Notes: generated by a model from the letters alone, not told the origin. Counted from the stretch's first letter, positions 16,816 to 25,863 are shown. The stretch: DNA of 64,000 bases from Burkholderia stagnalis (GCF_902830275.1 NZ_CADESW010000006.1:124001-188000); one strand, 5' to 3'. Made by a program: numbers and translations.

Positions 16816-18123
16816 TCAGACCACCGGGCCCGGTTCCTTTTCCTTGCGCAGCAGCGCGTACAGGATGATCGCGCCGAACGTCGCGGTGCCGATCCCGCCG
16901 AGCGCGAAGCCGCCGAACTTCAGCGAGAAGTCGCCCGCGCCGAGCACGAGCGTGACCGCCGCGACGATCAGGTTGCGGTTGTCGGAGAAGTCGACCTTGT
17001 TGACGACCCAGATCCGCGCGCCCGTCACCGCGATCAGCCCGAACACGACGATCGACACGCCGCCGAGCACCGGGCCCGGAATCGTCTGGATCACCGCGCC
17101 GAACTTCGGCGAGAAGCCGAGCAGGATCGCGATCAGCGCGGCCACCACGAACACGAGCGTCGAATAGATCCGCGTGACGGCCATCACACCGATGTTTTCC
17201 GCATAGGTCGTGACGCCGGTGCCGCCGACGCTGCCCGACACGATGGTCGCAAGCCCGTCGCCGATGAACGCGCGGCCGACGTAGCGGTCGAGGTTCTGGC
17301 CGGTCATCGCGCTGACGGCCTTGATGTGGCCGAGGTTCTCGGCAACGAGGATCACCGCGACCGGCGCGAGCATCAGCATCGCGTGCGGATCGAACACCGG
17401 CGCGTGGAACGCCGGGATGCCGAACCATGCGGCGTGCGCGACGATCGCGAAGTCGATCGGCTTGCCGAGGCCCATCCCGTTGGTCGCGACCGCGTAGATC
17501 GCGTACGCGATCACGAGCCCGACGAGGATCAAGAGGCGCTGCATCATCCCGCGCGCGAACACCGCGACGCCGCCGACCGACAGCACGGTGACGAGCGCCA
17601 TCGCCGAATCGAAGGTGGACGCGGACACGCCCTTGACCGCGATCGGCGCGAGGTTGAGCCCGATCACGGCGACGATCGCGCCCGTGACGACGGGCGGCAT
17701 CAGCGCCTCGATCCAGCGCGTGCCGACCGCCGACACGATCGCGCCGAGCGCGACGTACACGACGCCGCACGCGATGATGCCGCCGAGCGCGACCGGGATG
17801 TTCGGGTTCGGGCCGCTGCCGGCATAGCCGGTCACCGCGATCACGAGGCCGATGAACGCGAAGCTCGAGCCGAGATAGCTCGGCACCCGGCCGCCGACCA
17901 GCGCGAAGAACAGCAGCGTGCCGACGCCGGACATGAAGATGCACAGGTTCGGGTCGAAGCCCATCAGCAGCGGCGCGAGCACGGTCGAGCCGAACATCGC
18001 GACGACGTGCTGCACGCCCATCGCGATCATCTGCGGCCACGACAGGCGCTCGTCGGGGCCGACCACGCGCGCGGCCGCGCCGGTCGGTTGCACCCGCCAG
18101 CGCGGGAAATAGGAATCGGACAT
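16816..18123 (-). CDS. NCS2 family nucleobase (uracil/xanthine) permease
   Basis: 435-aa inner-membrane symporter with about 12-14 hydrophobic segments. Family motifs are WPQMIAMGVQHVVAMFGSTVLAP near the N-terminus, PSYLGSSFAFIG, and the substrate-site ENLGHIKAVSAMTGQN. A later AENIGVMAVTRIYS segment matches the UraA/RutG group. The substrate is most likely uracil or another pyrimidine, with xanthine possible. The ATG at 18123 has AGGAG about 9 nt upstream; the frame continues open to 18444 only as repeat-derived sequence. It has a 12-bp minisatellite on each side and no operon partner. Confidence 0.87.
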   Translation of the reverse strand: MSDSYFPRWRVQPTGAAARVVGPDERLSWPQMIAMGVQHVVAMFGSTVLAPLLMGFDPNLCIFMSGVGTLLFFALVGGRVPSYLGSSFAFIGLVIAVTGYAGSGPNPNIPVALGGIIACGVVYVALGAIVSAVGTRWIEALMPPVVTGAIVAVIGLNLAPIAVKGVSASTFDSAMALVTVLSVGGVAVFARGMMQRLLILVGLVIAYAIYAVATNGMGLGKPIDFAIVAHAAWFGIPAFHAPVFDPHAMLMLAPVAVILVAENLGHIKAVSAMTGQNLDRYVGRAFIGDGLATIVSGSVGGTGVTTYAENIGVMAVTRIYSTLVFVVAALIAILLGFSPKFGAVIQTIPGPVLGGVSIVVFGLIAVTGARIWVVNKVDFSDNRNLIVAAVTLVLGAGDFSLKFGGFALGGIGTATFGAIILYALLRKEKEPGPVV

Positions 18124-18286
18124 CGGGACACGCTCCTGTCTTGTCGGTCGCCCGGCTGCGAGGGATGCGCCGGGTCTGGAATCTGGCGCGAAGTTTAAGG
18201 AGCGGGAATGGCGCTGGCAAGCGGCGCGCCGGCGCGGGCGGCAGCGATTCGGAACGCAGCGGGCCCGGTCCGGTCGGGCGGGATGC

Positions 18287-18398
18287 GGGGTGAAATTCGG
18301 GGGTGAAATCCGGGGGTGAGATCCGGGGTGAAATCCGGGGTGAAATCCGGAGTGAGATCCGGGGTGAGATCCAGGATGAAATCCGGGGCGGGATTCCG
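18287..18398. repeat. 12/13-bp minisatellite upstream of the nucleobase permease
   Basis: Nine tandem units of consensus GGGTGAAATCCG; the first ones are 13 bp with an extra G, and variants carry GAGATCC. It lies 164 bp upstream of the permease ATG, in the region expected to hold its promoter, so copy number could affect expression. Confidence 0.85.
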
Positions 18399-18471
18399 TC
18401 CGGCGAACGATCTGCCGCCGCAGAATCAGACTCGTCCCATTCACGGCAGCAGCCAGGTTTCATAAAGTACC

Positions 18472-18545
18472 CGTGCTGCTGCATCAGGGCAGCTGTTCCA
18501 CTCTCCGTTGGCCGTTCGGGCATTGCGCCCGAACGGTCTTTTTTT
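18472..18545 (+). ncRNA. Candidate small RNA ending in an orphan terminator
   Basis: A rightward terminator with no gene upstream of it on that strand. About 75 nt earlier stand a CATAAA hexamer (18461-18466) and a TTCACG (18440-18445, spacing 15), a marginal promoter. The transcript would hold a small 5' stem (GCTGC / GGCAGC), a single-stranded pyrimidine-rich stretch and the terminator with its U-tail, the shape of an Hfq-binding sRNA. The start is a guess. Confidence 0.35.
18512..18545 (+). terminator. Orphan rightward Rho-independent terminator
   Basis: Perfect 10-bp stem CCGTTCGGGC / GCCCGAACGG (18512-18536) with loop ATTGC, followed by TCTTTTTTT. The reverse direction lacks a U-tract, so it is not a terminator for the leftward flgL gene. 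Confidence 0.85.
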
Positions 18546-18617
18546 GCGTCCGGCACGGCGGGCAGCCCCGCCGTGCGACGTAAGCGCCCGCTTACGCCGC
18601 CGCCGGCGCGTGCCGCA

Positions 18618-19853
18618 TCACGGGTTGATGTACTGGAACAGCGACAGGTTCTGCATCTGGACGAACGCCTTCTGCGCGCCGGTCAGCGCGTTCTGCAACT
18701 GCGTGAACTGGCTGATCGTCGTGACCAGGTTGGTGCTCGTCACGTCCGACAGGTTGCTGGCGACCTGCAGCGAGTTGGTCTGCGTGACCGCCTGCACCGC
18801 CTTGATTTCCTGCTCGCGGCCGCCGACGCCCGCCTGGATCGTCGTGACGTTGTTCATCGTGTTGCTGAGCTTCGTCGCGCCGGTCGCCATCGCGTTGCTG
18901 AACGCGGCCATGGCCACCGGGTTGCCGGTGATCGGCGTCTTCAGCGCGGCGATCATCGCATCGAGCGACGCGAACACGTCGGTGCCGGCCTGCGGCGCGG
19001 GCGTCACGGTGAACGTGTCGCCGTTCGCGGGCGTACCCGACACCGGAACCGTCTGGCCGCTGCCAAGCGCGATCGCCGCGCCGGACGTATATGCCTGCGC
19101 GGGCGTCGTCGTCGGCGGAACGGCCGTGTTGTCGGTGACCGTATAGGTCGGCGCCGCGGCGGTGCCGCCGAACGTGATCGTGAACTGGTGATTGTTGGTC
19201 GCGGCCCCCGCGCTCGTGGTCGTGACCGGGCCGATCGTGCCCGTGCCCGTGTTCGCCGCGCCCGCCGCCTGCACCGACTGGGTGCCTTGCGCCTGCACCG
19301 ACTGAAACACGGCCAGGCCGTTGTCGCCCTGCGACAGGCTGCGGGAATCGGCGATCTGCACGTCGCGCGTGCCGGTGTCGCCGACGTAGCTCACGCCGCC
19401 GCTCGCGTTGTTCGCGAACGGCTTGCTGCCGTTCTTGAAGCCGGCGAACAGGTAGTTGCCCGCGCCGTCGTCCGAGTTCGCGAGCGTCATCAGCTGGTCG
19501 CGGTAGCCCTGCAGCTGCGTCGCGAGCGCCGTGCGGTTGCTGTCGGACAGCGAGCCGTCGCCCGCGCGCACCACCAGCGACTGGACGTTGGTCAGCACGG
19601 TGTTGACGCTCGACAGCGCCTGATCCTCGGCCTGCAGCGACGCCAGCGCCGCATTCTGGTTGGTCGTGTACTGCGACAGCGTCGCCGACGTCATCGACAG
19701 CTGCACCGCCTGCGCGGCGCCGAGCGGGTCGTCCCCGGGCGTCGTGAGGCTCACGCCGCTCGACAGCTTCTGGTAAAGCTGCGCGAGCTGCGCCTGCTGG
19801 TCGTTCATCGTGGCGACGTTCAGCTGGAAAAACTGGGCGCTGGAGATCCGCAT
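18618..19853 (-). CDS. flgL: Flagellar hook-filament junction protein FlgL (HAP3)
   Basis: 411 aa; joins hook to filament, exported by the flagellar type III system. The N-terminal flagellin-like helix starts MRISSAQFFQ with NDQQAQLAQLYQKLSSG. The C-terminal helix ends QNALTGAQKAFVQMQNLSLFQYINP. It is about 100 residues longer than typical FlgL. The excess includes a beta-rich insert at about residues 202-286 (GTGTIGP through DTFTVTP) closely matching a segment of FlgK. I chose the ATG at 19853; the frame stays open to 19892, inside the flgK end. Transcribed after flgK (22-bp gap), probably from the sigma-28 promoter upstream of flgK. Confidence 0.93.
   Translation of the reverse strand: MRISSAQFFQLNVATMNDQQAQLAQLYQKLSSGVSLTTPGDDPLGAAQAVQLSMTSATLSQYTTNQNAALASLQAEDQALSSVNTVLTNVQSLVVRAGDGSLSDSNRTALATQLQGYRDQLMTLANSDDGAGNYLFAGFKNGSKPFANNASGGVSYVGDTGTRDVQIADSRSLSQGDNGLAVFQSVQAQGTQSVQAAGAANTGTGTIGPVTTTSAGAATNNHQFTITFGGTAAAPTYTVTDNTAVPPTTTPAQAYTSGAAIALGSGQTVPVSGTPANGDTFTVTPAPQAGTDVFASLDAMIAALKTPITGNPVAMAAFSNAMATGATKLSNTMNNVTTIQAGVGGREQEIKAVQAVTQTNSLQVASNLSDVTSTNLVTTISQFTQLQNALTGAQKAFVQMQNLSLFQYINP
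18996..19250 (-). repeat. FlgL copy of the domain shared with FlgK
   Basis: About 85 codons aligning with 20206-20460 in flgK at protein level (GTGTIGPV, GGTAAAPTYTVTDNT, PAQA, then SG.PA.GDTF) and also at DNA level, for example the shared stretch GTGTTGTCGGT followed by ACCGTATAGG. It resembles a flagellin hook IN-type beta domain. Confidence 0.7.
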
Positions 19854-19875
19854 CGCTTCTATCCTCGAAATCCGG

Positions 19876-21807
19876 TCAGTTGAACAGGCCAAGCACGGTC
19901 TGGAACAGCGAGGCCGCCGTCTGGATCACCTTCGCGTTCGCCTGGTAGAGCTGCTGGTACTGCATCAGGTTGGCCGCTTCCTCGTTCTGGTTCACGCCCG
20001 ACACCTGCTGCTGCGCTTCCGTGATCTGGCCGACAACCGCGGTCTGCGCGGCGCTCGACGATTTCAGCTGGGCCGCGGTGTTGCCGATCCCGTTCACGTA
20101 GTTCGCGTACGCGCCGGTCAGCGTCGTCGTGCCGCCGCCGAGCTGCTTCGCAGTCACGAGCTGCGCGAGCGAGAGCGCGTTGCTGCCGTCGCTGGTGCCG
20201 CCCGCGTTCGGCACGATCTTGAACGTGTCGCCGGCGGCGGGCGCGCCCGACACCGTCACCGAGACGCCGCTCGCCAGCGTGATCGGGGTGCCCGACTGGA
20301 ATGCCTGCGCGGGGCCCGTCGTCGGTGGCGCCGTGGTGTTGTCGGTCACCGTATAGGTCGGCGCAGCCGCGGTGCCGCCCATCGTGACCGTGTAGTTGTA
20401 CCCGGCGCTGACGGCTGCCGGGTTCGTGACCTTCACCGGCCCGATCGTGCCGGTGCCCAGGTTCGTCGTCGTGGCCGACGACACGTACGGCGATGCCGCC
20501 GCGATCGTCGAGCCGTTCGACGTCGTGAGCCCGAACCCGTTGAGCGCGCCGCGCGTCGGCTGCACCGTAAACTTGTCGCCCGCGCTCATCGTGCCGGACG
20601 AGAACGAGAAGTTCAGCCCGCCGATCGAACCCGGCATCGCCGTCGACGTGCCGACCACCGAGCCGCTCGCGCGGTCGGTCAGCGTGTAATTCGTGCCGTC
20701 GTACGACAGCGTGTAATCGCCCGTCGGCGGCTGCAACGGATTCGCGATCGCCACGTTGAGCGTCGCATTGCCCGTGTTCGCCTGGTTCGCATACACGGTC
20801 GGGTTGCCGACCGTGAACAGGTTGCCGCCCGGGTTGCCCGCCAGGTCGACGCCGAGCGCGTTCTGCGCGTTGACCTGCGCGGCGAAGCTGGTCGCGATCG
20901 CGCCGAGCTGCGCCTGCGCCGGATCGAGCGTCTGGCTGCGGAACGCGAGCAGGCCGCCGAGCGTGCCGCCCGACAGCGACACATCCGGCAGCGCCTGGTT
21001 CGCGCCCGGCGGGGTCGCGCCGGCGATGCCCTGCGACACGATGCTCAGCTCGCTCGGATCGGACGGCGACGTGACGGCCGCGAGCGTATAGCTCTTGTCG
21101 GCGACGACGAGCGGCTGCCCGCCCGCGAGGAACACGTTGTAGCCGTCGCTGTTGCGCGACACCTGCACGCCCGCGAGGCCCGACAGCTTCGACACCGCGA
21201 GGTCGCGCTGGTCCAGCAGCTGGTTCGGCGGCTGGCCCTGGCTGCCCGCGGCCGCGATCTGCTGGTTCAGCTGCGCGATCTGCGCGGTATACGAGTTGAT
21301 CTGCGAAACGGTGCTGGACAGCTGCGCGTTCACGCTCTGGCGCAGCGCATCGTATTGCGAGCCGGCCGCCTTGATCTGGTCGGCCAGCACCTGCGCGTTG
21401 CTCATCGCGGTCTGCCGCACCGACGTGTCGGCCGCCTTGTTCGCGACGTTCTGCAACCCGGTGAAATAGTTGGTGATCGCGGTCGAGATCCCGGCCGTCG
21501 GGCTGCCGACGTAGTTGTTCAGCTGCGCGACGAGCGAGGACCAGCTCGACAGCGCGCCGCTTTGCGTCTGCGCGCTGTTCAGCTGGTCGCTCAGGTACTG
21601 GCTGTACTGGCGCTGCACCGTGACGGTGTTCACGCCCTGCGGCAGGTAGCCGCTGCCGGTGTACTGGCCGCTCGCCTCCGCATAGACGGGGCGCTCGATC
21701 GAGTAGCCGGGCGTCGCCGCGTTGCTGATGTTGTTGCTGGTCGTCGTCAGTCCCCAGATCGCGGCGTTCAGGCCGCTGATACCGAGGTTCATGAGAGTGT
21801 TGGACAT
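19876..21807 (-). CDS. flgK: Flagellar hook-associated protein FlgK (HAP1)
   Basis: 643-aa hook-filament junction protein. The N-terminal rod/hook motif NLGISGLNAAIWGLTTTSNNISNAATPGYS and the C-terminal helix with NEEAANLMQYQQLYQANAKVIQTA are typical. It is longer than the enterobacterial protein (about 550 aa). The central variable part (about residues 450-534) contains the same beta-rich domain as FlgL, including an identical run GGTAAAPTYTVTDNT. I chose the ATG at 21807 (MSNTLMNLG); the frame stays open upstream without meaning. A sigma-28 type promoter lies 56-82 bp upstream. Confidence 0.94.
   Translation of the reverse strand: MSNTLMNLGISGLNAAIWGLTTTSNNISNAATPGYSIERPVYAEASGQYTGSGYLPQGVNTVTVQRQYSQYLSDQLNSAQTQSGALSSWSSLVAQLNNYVGSPTAGISTAITNYFTGLQNVANKAADTSVRQTAMSNAQVLADQIKAAGSQYDALRQSVNAQLSSTVSQINSYTAQIAQLNQQIAAAGSQGQPPNQLLDQRDLAVSKLSGLAGVQVSRNSDGYNVFLAGGQPLVVADKSYTLAAVTSPSDPSELSIVSQGIAGATPPGANQALPDVSLSGGTLGGLLAFRSQTLDPAQAQLGAIATSFAAQVNAQNALGVDLAGNPGGNLFTVGNPTVYANQANTGNATLNVAIANPLQPPTGDYTLSYDGTNYTLTDRASGSVVGTSTAMPGSIGGLNFSFSSGTMSAGDKFTVQPTRGALNGFGLTTSNGSTIAAASPYVSSATTTNLGTGTIGPVKVTNPAAVSAGYNYTVTMGGTAAAPTYTVTDNTTAPPTTGPAQAFQSGTPITLASGVSVTVSGAPAAGDTFKIVPNAGGTSDGSNALSLAQLVTAKQLGGGTTTLTGAYANYVNGIGNTAAQLKSSSAAQTAVVGQITEAQQQVSGVNQNEEAANLMQYQQLYQANAKVIQTAASLFQTVLGLFN
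20206..20460 (-). repeat. FlgK copy of the domain shared with FlgL
   Basis: About 85 codons (residues about 450-534) matching the FlgL segment at 18996-19250. DNA-level identity in the core suggests recent duplication or gene conversion between neighbouring genes. Confidence 0.7.
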
Positions 21808-21862
21808 GCGCGATCCTGATGAGCCGGCCGCTCTGCGGCCGCCGGGTTGCGTGACTCCCGGT

Positions 21863-21889
21863 ATAACGGCCGCGGATCGAAAAAATTGA
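21863..21889 (-). promoter_or_regulatory. Sigma-28 (FliA) promoter of flgKL
   Basis: Leftward TCAATTTT (21882-21889), exactly 11 nt, then GCCGTTAT (21863-21870). The consensus is TAAAGTTT-N11-GCCGATAA; matches are six of eight and seven of eight. It lies 56 bp upstream of the flgK ATG. Confidence 0.8.
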
Positions 21890-21989
21890 GGAAAAAATGC
21901 AGGTCCGCCGCACGGGCGTGCGGCGCTCGCCGGGCCGGTGCCGGCATGCCCGCGCGCGCCCGCAAACGGGCGCGAACGCGGGCGAAATC

Positions 21990-22745
21990 TCAGGCGCGCG
22001 CGAGCTGGCGGCGCTTCATCTCGAGCTGGGTGATCAGGCGCTGCAGTGTGTTCTCGGCGCTGCCCGGCAGCGACATGAAGCGAAAGCCGAGCTGGAAGCG
22101 CCGCGTGCCGTTCGGCAGCTGGGTCGAGCGCTGCGACACGAGCTGCAGGTCGAGCGACAGCTTGCCGTGGCCGTTCAGCTCGAGCTCGACGTCCGGCAGC
22201 AGCGTGCCGAGCTCGAGCGCCTCGACGCGCTCGTCGGCCGTGCGCAGCCCGACGCCGCCGAGCGACAGGTTGTGCACCTCGAACAGGAAGCTCTCGCCGT
22301 CCGGCAGCTTGCCGCGGCACACGAACGGATCGACGATCGGCGCATCCACGCGGAAATACTCGCGCCGCTGGATGCAGTACAGCAGGTCGGGGAAATCGGC
22401 CTCGAACGCGGGCAGCCCTTCGTAGCGGGTCTCGCGCGGCGTGCCGGTGCCGAATTCGACGCGCACGCCTTCCGGCGACGCCGAGAACTTGCAGTGCGGC
22501 GCGGCGAGGATGCCGCTGTTCTGTTCGGCGAGCGCACCCCAGTCGAACGTGAAGGTGCGCGCGCCGACGTCGACCTCGAGCAGCCGCGTGACGAGCTGGC
22601 CGCCCGGGTACTGAACGGTGAGGAAATCGCCGCGGTTCACGAGGTTGCGCAGCTGCACGCCGATTTCCAGCGGATTGCGGCGTGCGTAGTCGGGCCCGGA
22701 GTGGCCCGCGTCCTGGCTCGGGTCCGTCGACAGTTCGATATTCAT
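21990..22745 (-). CDS. ycgR: Flagellar brake protein YcgR (PilZ domain)
   Basis: 251 aa. N-terminal YcgR domain (about residues 25-120) and C-terminal PilZ domain with the c-di-GMP binding residues RRxxxR at 127-132 (QRREYFRV) and the N-x-S-x-x-G motif at 159-164 (NLSLGG). On binding c-di-GMP, YcgR slows the motor at the rotor-stator interface. It lies inside the flg cluster between flgK and flgJ and has its own sigma-28 type promoter, so it is made late, together with filament genes. Confidence 0.92.
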   Translation of the reverse strand: MNIELSTDPSQDAGHSGPDYARRNPLEIGVQLRNLVNRGDFLTVQYPGGQLVTRLLEVDVGARTFTFDWGALAEQNSGILAAPHCKFSASPEGVRVEFGTGTPRETRYEGLPAFEADFPDLLYCIQRREYFRVDAPIVDPFVCRGKLPDGESFLFEVHNLSLGGVGLRTADERVEALELGTLLPDVELELNGHGKLSLDLQLVSQRSTQLPNGTRRFQLGFRFMSLPGSAENTLQRLITQLEMKRRQLARA

Positions 22746-22835
22746 GGCTTGCCGGTCTTTCTTGTCATGGGCGCCCGGTAACCGGTGCGCAAAAAACCGG
22801 GCCAGAACGGCGACCCGGTCGCAGGTCTCTCACAC

Positions 22836-22862
22836 TTAGCGGCAGTGCTGACCGAAAGTTTA
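22836..22862 (-). promoter_or_regulatory. Sigma-28 (FliA) promoter of ycgR
   Basis: Leftward TAAACTTT (22855-22862), 11 nt, then GCCGCTAA (22836-22843): seven of eight matches in each element with exact spacing. It lies 91 bp upstream of the ycgR ATG. Confidence 0.8.
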
Positions 22863-22967
22863 GATCGATTTCCCGAATTTTTTCGCGCAAACGTTCAAAC
22901 CGCGCGCGGCGGGAGGCCGGGCGCGGTTCGAGGAAGAGGCAGGCGGTGCGGCGGCGAGCGGGGCCGC

Positions 22968-23945
22968 TCAGCCGATCTGCTGCATGATCGTGATCAGTTT
23001 CTTCGCGTAGTTCGGGTCGGTCGCGTAGCCGGCCTTCTGCAGCCCGTGCGCGAAACCCTCGACGCTGCGGCCGGCGCTCAGCACGCCCGCGTAGCGCGGA
23101 TTGTTCTTCAGCAGGTTCGCGTAGTCGGTCATCGCGTGCTCGTACGAGTCGTACGCGCGGAACTTCGCGACGACGCGGCGCGGCGCGCCGTTCACGTATT
23201 CGGTCGTCAGCGCCGACACCGTGCGGCCCGTCCAGCCCTTGTTCGCCTTGATGCCGAACACGTTGTAGCTCGTCGAGCCGTCGGTCGCGCGGATCTCGCG
23301 CTTGCCCCAGCCCGATTCGAGCGCGGCCTGGCCGACGATGAAGCGCGCCGGGATGCCGGTCGCCGCACTCGCGGCCTGCGCGGGGGCGGCCAGCCGGTCG
23401 ACGAACGCGTCGGCGTCCGGCGAGCTGCCTGCGCCCTTCACCGGCGGCGTCAGCGCGCTGCCGGCCGAGTAGCCGCGCTCGCGCGCCAGCGCGCCGTTGT
23501 TCGCGCCGGCTTCCGCATAGGCCTTCGCCATCGCGTTCATCGCGGCGAGGCCGCCTTCGTTGCCGGCCAGGCCGAGGCCGGCCGCGCCGGCATCCGCCGC
23601 GCCGCCCGCGCCCGCGCCGAGGTTCGCGTTGCGCATCAGCTGCTTCATCAGCGCGTCGGCCACGCCGATCCCGCGCGACGACATCTGCTGCGCAAGCTGC
23701 TGGTCGAGCATCGACGTGTACATCTTCGACGTGCTCGAGTCGAACAGCCCGCCCTCGGGCGTCGCGTCGCGCATGCTCTTGAGCATCATCTGCGTGAACA
23801 TCGCGTCGAACTGGCCCGCGACGAGCTTCGCGCCGGCCTGCGGCGACTGCTTGACCTGCGCGCGCAGCGCGTCGAACCCGCGCACGTCGAGCGCGAAGCG
23901 CTGCGACAGGTCGTTCCCGTTGGGCAGATTCGCGGAATTCGCCAT
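22968..23945 (-). CDS. flgJ: Flagellar rod assembly protein / muramidase FlgJ
   Basis: 325 aa, two domains. The N-terminal rod-capping domain (about residues 20-120) contains QFDAMFTQMMLKSMRDATPEGGLF. The C-terminal glucosaminidase domain (about residues 175-325) has the catalytic glutamate in QAALESGWGKREI (Glu210). It drills the peptidoglycan so the rod can pass to the outer membrane. The ATG directly follows the flgI stop (TAAATG), so translation is coupled. The linker between domains is Ala/Gly-rich. Confidence 0.94.
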   Translation of the reverse strand: MANSANLPNGNDLSQRFALDVRGFDALRAQVKQSPQAGAKLVAGQFDAMFTQMMLKSMRDATPEGGLFDSSTSKMYTSMLDQQLAQQMSSRGIGVADALMKQLMRNANLGAGAGGAADAGAAGLGLAGNEGGLAAMNAMAKAYAEAGANNGALARERGYSAGSALTPPVKGAGSSPDADAFVDRLAAPAQAASAATGIPARFIVGQAALESGWGKREIRATDGSTSYNVFGIKANKGWTGRTVSALTTEYVNGAPRRVVAKFRAYDSYEHAMTDYANLLKNNPRYAGVLSAGRSVEGFAHGLQKAGYATDPNYAKKLITIMQQIG

Positions 23946-25139
23946 TTAGATGATCTCCAGATCGGCCCGCAATGCGCCGGCGGCCTTCATCGCCTGCAGG
24001 ATCGACATCAGGTCCGCGGGCGTCGCGCCGAGCGTGTTGAGCGCCTTCACGACGTCGGCGAGGTTCGCGCCGGCCGTCACCATCTTCAGCGCGCCGTTGT
24101 CCTGCTTCAGCTGGATCTGCGACTGCTGCGCGGCGACGGTCTGCCCGTTCGAGAACGGCCCCGGCTGCGACACCACCGGCTGCGTGTTGACGACCACCGA
24201 CAGGTTGCCGTGCGCAACCGCGCAGCTTTGCAGCGTGACCATCTGGTTCATCACGATCGAGCCCGTGCGCGCGTTCAGGATCACCTTCGCGGCGGCCTTG
24301 TCCGGGCTCACGTCGAGATTCTGCAGGCGCGCCATGAACGCGACCTGCTGCGCCGAATCGGCCGGCGCCGCGAGCTGGATCGTGCGGCCGTCGAGCGCGG
24401 TCGCGGTGCCCGGGCCGAAGCTCGCGTTCACCGCCGACACGATGCGCTGCGCGGTGCCGTAGTCCATGTCGTTCAGCTGCAGCTGCAGCACGCCGTTCAT
24501 CTGCGCGACCGCGTTCGGCACCGAGCGCTCGACGATCGCGCCGCCGGCGATGCGGCCCGACGCGAGCTGGTTCACCTGCACGCGGCTGCCGTTCGCGCTG
24601 GCGCCCGCGCCGCCCACCGCCATGTTGCCCTGCGCGAGCGCGTACACCTGCCCGTCCGCGCCCTTCAGCGGCGTGAGCAGCAGCGTGCCGCCGCGCAGGC
24701 TCTTCGCGTTGCCGAGCGACGACACGGTCACGTCGACCGCCTCGCCGGGCCGTGCGAACGGCGGCAGCGTCGCGGTGACCATCACCGCCGCGACGTTCTT
24801 CAGCTGCATGTTCGACAGCGACGAGCCGCCGCCGTTGGCCGAGCCGTTGTTGATCGAGATGCCGAGGTTCGCGAGCATGTTCGCGAGCGTCTGCGTCGTG
24901 AACGGCGTCTGCATCGTCTGGTCGCCGGTGCCGTCGAGGCCGACGACGAGGCCATAGCCGATCAGCGGGTTGTCGCGCACGCCCTGGATCTGCGCGAGAT
25001 CCTTCAGGCGTTCGGCGTGCGCGGCGGCCGGCGCGAGCGCGACTGCGAGCACGCAGGCGGCCGCGAACGCGCAGCGGGCGGCCGCGCGGCGGCGGGACAG
25101 GACGAGGTGGCGCATCACGCGCGCGAGCAAGGTACGCAT
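23946..25139 (-). CDS. flgI: Flagellar P-ring protein FlgI
   Basis: 397 aa; forms the periplasmic P-ring bushing around the rod. Signal peptide of about 36 residues ending PAAAHA, then the family start [31 protein letters not shown]. The C-terminus ends [26 protein letters not shown] chose the ATG at 25139, 5 bp after the flgH stop. A GTG at 25151 would overlap flgH and add only four residues. Confidence 0.94.
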   Translation of the reverse strand: MRTLLARVMRHLVLSRRRAAARCAFAAACVLAVALAPAAAHAERLKDLAQIQGVRDNPLIGYGLVVGLDGTGDQTMQTPFTTQTLANMLANLGISINNGSANGGGSSLSNMQLKNVAAVMVTATLPPFARPGEAVDVTVSSLGNAKSLRGGTLLLTPLKGADGQVYALAQGNMAVGGAGASANGSRVQVNQLASGRIAGGAIVERSVPNAVAQMNGVLQLQLNDMDYGTAQRIVSAVNASFGPGTATALDGRTIQLAAPADSAQQVAFMARLQNLDVSPDKAAAKVILNARTGSIVMNQMVTLQSCAVAHGNLSVVVNTQPVVSQPGPFSNGQTVAAQQSQIQLKQDNGALKMVTAGANLADVVKALNTLGATPADLMSILQAMKAAGALRADLEII

Positions 25140-25144
25140 CGTCG

Positions 25145-25846
25145 TCACCACGGCGCGAGGTTGAGGAAGAAGCGCTGCAGCCAGCCCATCGTCTCGGCTT
25201 CGTTGATGTAGCCCTTCGCCGAGTATTCGATCTTCGCGTCGGCCACCTGCGTCGAGAAGACGGAGTTCGCGCCGGAGATCGTGTTCGGGTTGACGACGCC
25301 GGAGAAGCGCACGAATTCGTTGCCCTGGTTGATCAGCATCTGCTTCTCGCCGCTGACGATCAGGTTGCCGTTCGGCAGCACGTTGGTCACGGTCACGGTG
25401 ATCGTGCCGTTGAACGTGTTCGCCGCGCTCGCGCCGCCCGTCGCGTTGAACTTGTTGCCGCCCGTCGCCGACAGGTTCGCCTTGTTGAACAGCCCGCCGA
25501 GGAAGCCGGCGGTCGGCACGTCGAAGTTGGTGTTGCCCGCGCGGTTGGTGTTCGCGCCGGACGACTTGGTCGCGTTGATGTTCTCCGCGATCACGATCGT
25601 CAGGATGTCGCCGACGTTGCGCGGGCGCTGGTCCTCGAACAGCGGCCGGCCCGCGTAGCCCGGGTTGTAGATCGAGCCGGGCGCCTGCATCGACGGCGGG
25701 ACCGGCGGCTGGGCCGACATCGGCTGCTGGATGATCGGCTCGCGCGGGATCTGCGCGCAGCCGGCGAGCACCGCGAGCGCGAGCGCGGCGGCCGGCGCGC
25801 CGATACGGCGCACCCGGAACGAAACGGAACGGACGACCTGCTTCAT
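25145..25846 (-). CDS. flgH: Flagellar L-ring lipoprotein FlgH
   Basis: 233-aa outer-membrane lipoprotein forming the L-ring. Lipobox LAVLAGC with Cys30, then Pro-rich residues, [31 protein letters not shown], and the conserved [24 protein letters not shown]. The sequence ends [13 protein letters not shown]. In order between flgG and flgI. Confidence 0.94.
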   Translation of the reverse strand: MKQVVRSVSFRVRRIGAPAAALALAVLAGCAQIPREPIIQQPMSAQPPVPPSMQAPGSIYNPGYAGRPLFEDQRPRNVGDILTIVIAENINATKSSGANTNRAGNTNFDVPTAGFLGGLFNKANLSATGGNKFNATGGASAANTFNGTITVTVTNVLPNGNLIVSGEKQMLINQGNEFVRFSGVVNPNTISGANSVFSTQVADAKIEYSAKGYINEAETMGWLQRFFLNLAPW

Positions 25847-25863
25847 GGCGACGAGTCCGGCAA

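Larger units (their letters stand above)
18124..18617. other. 494-bp region between permease and flgL
   Basis: Holds the permease promoter region, a 12-bp minisatellite (18287-18398), a possible rightward small RNA ending in a strong terminator (18512-18545), and a 10-bp GC hairpin without U-tract at about 18552-18575. No protein-coding gene seen. Confidence 0.5.

Noticed and set aside
16575..18398. Possible CRISPR arrays
   Set aside because: Units are contiguous 12-bp tandem repeats without spacers, and no cas genes are present.
18461..18487. TAAAG near 18463 as a sigma-28 promoter in the flgL-permease gap
   Set aside because: No GCCGATAA-like element at 11-nt spacing (CATCAGGG instead).
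14945..18556. 1200-codon minus-strand frame linking chrA to the region upstream of the permease
   Set aside because: Only the last 215 codons are the CHR protein. The rest runs through the 12-bp minisatellites and antisense to the LysR and permease genes.
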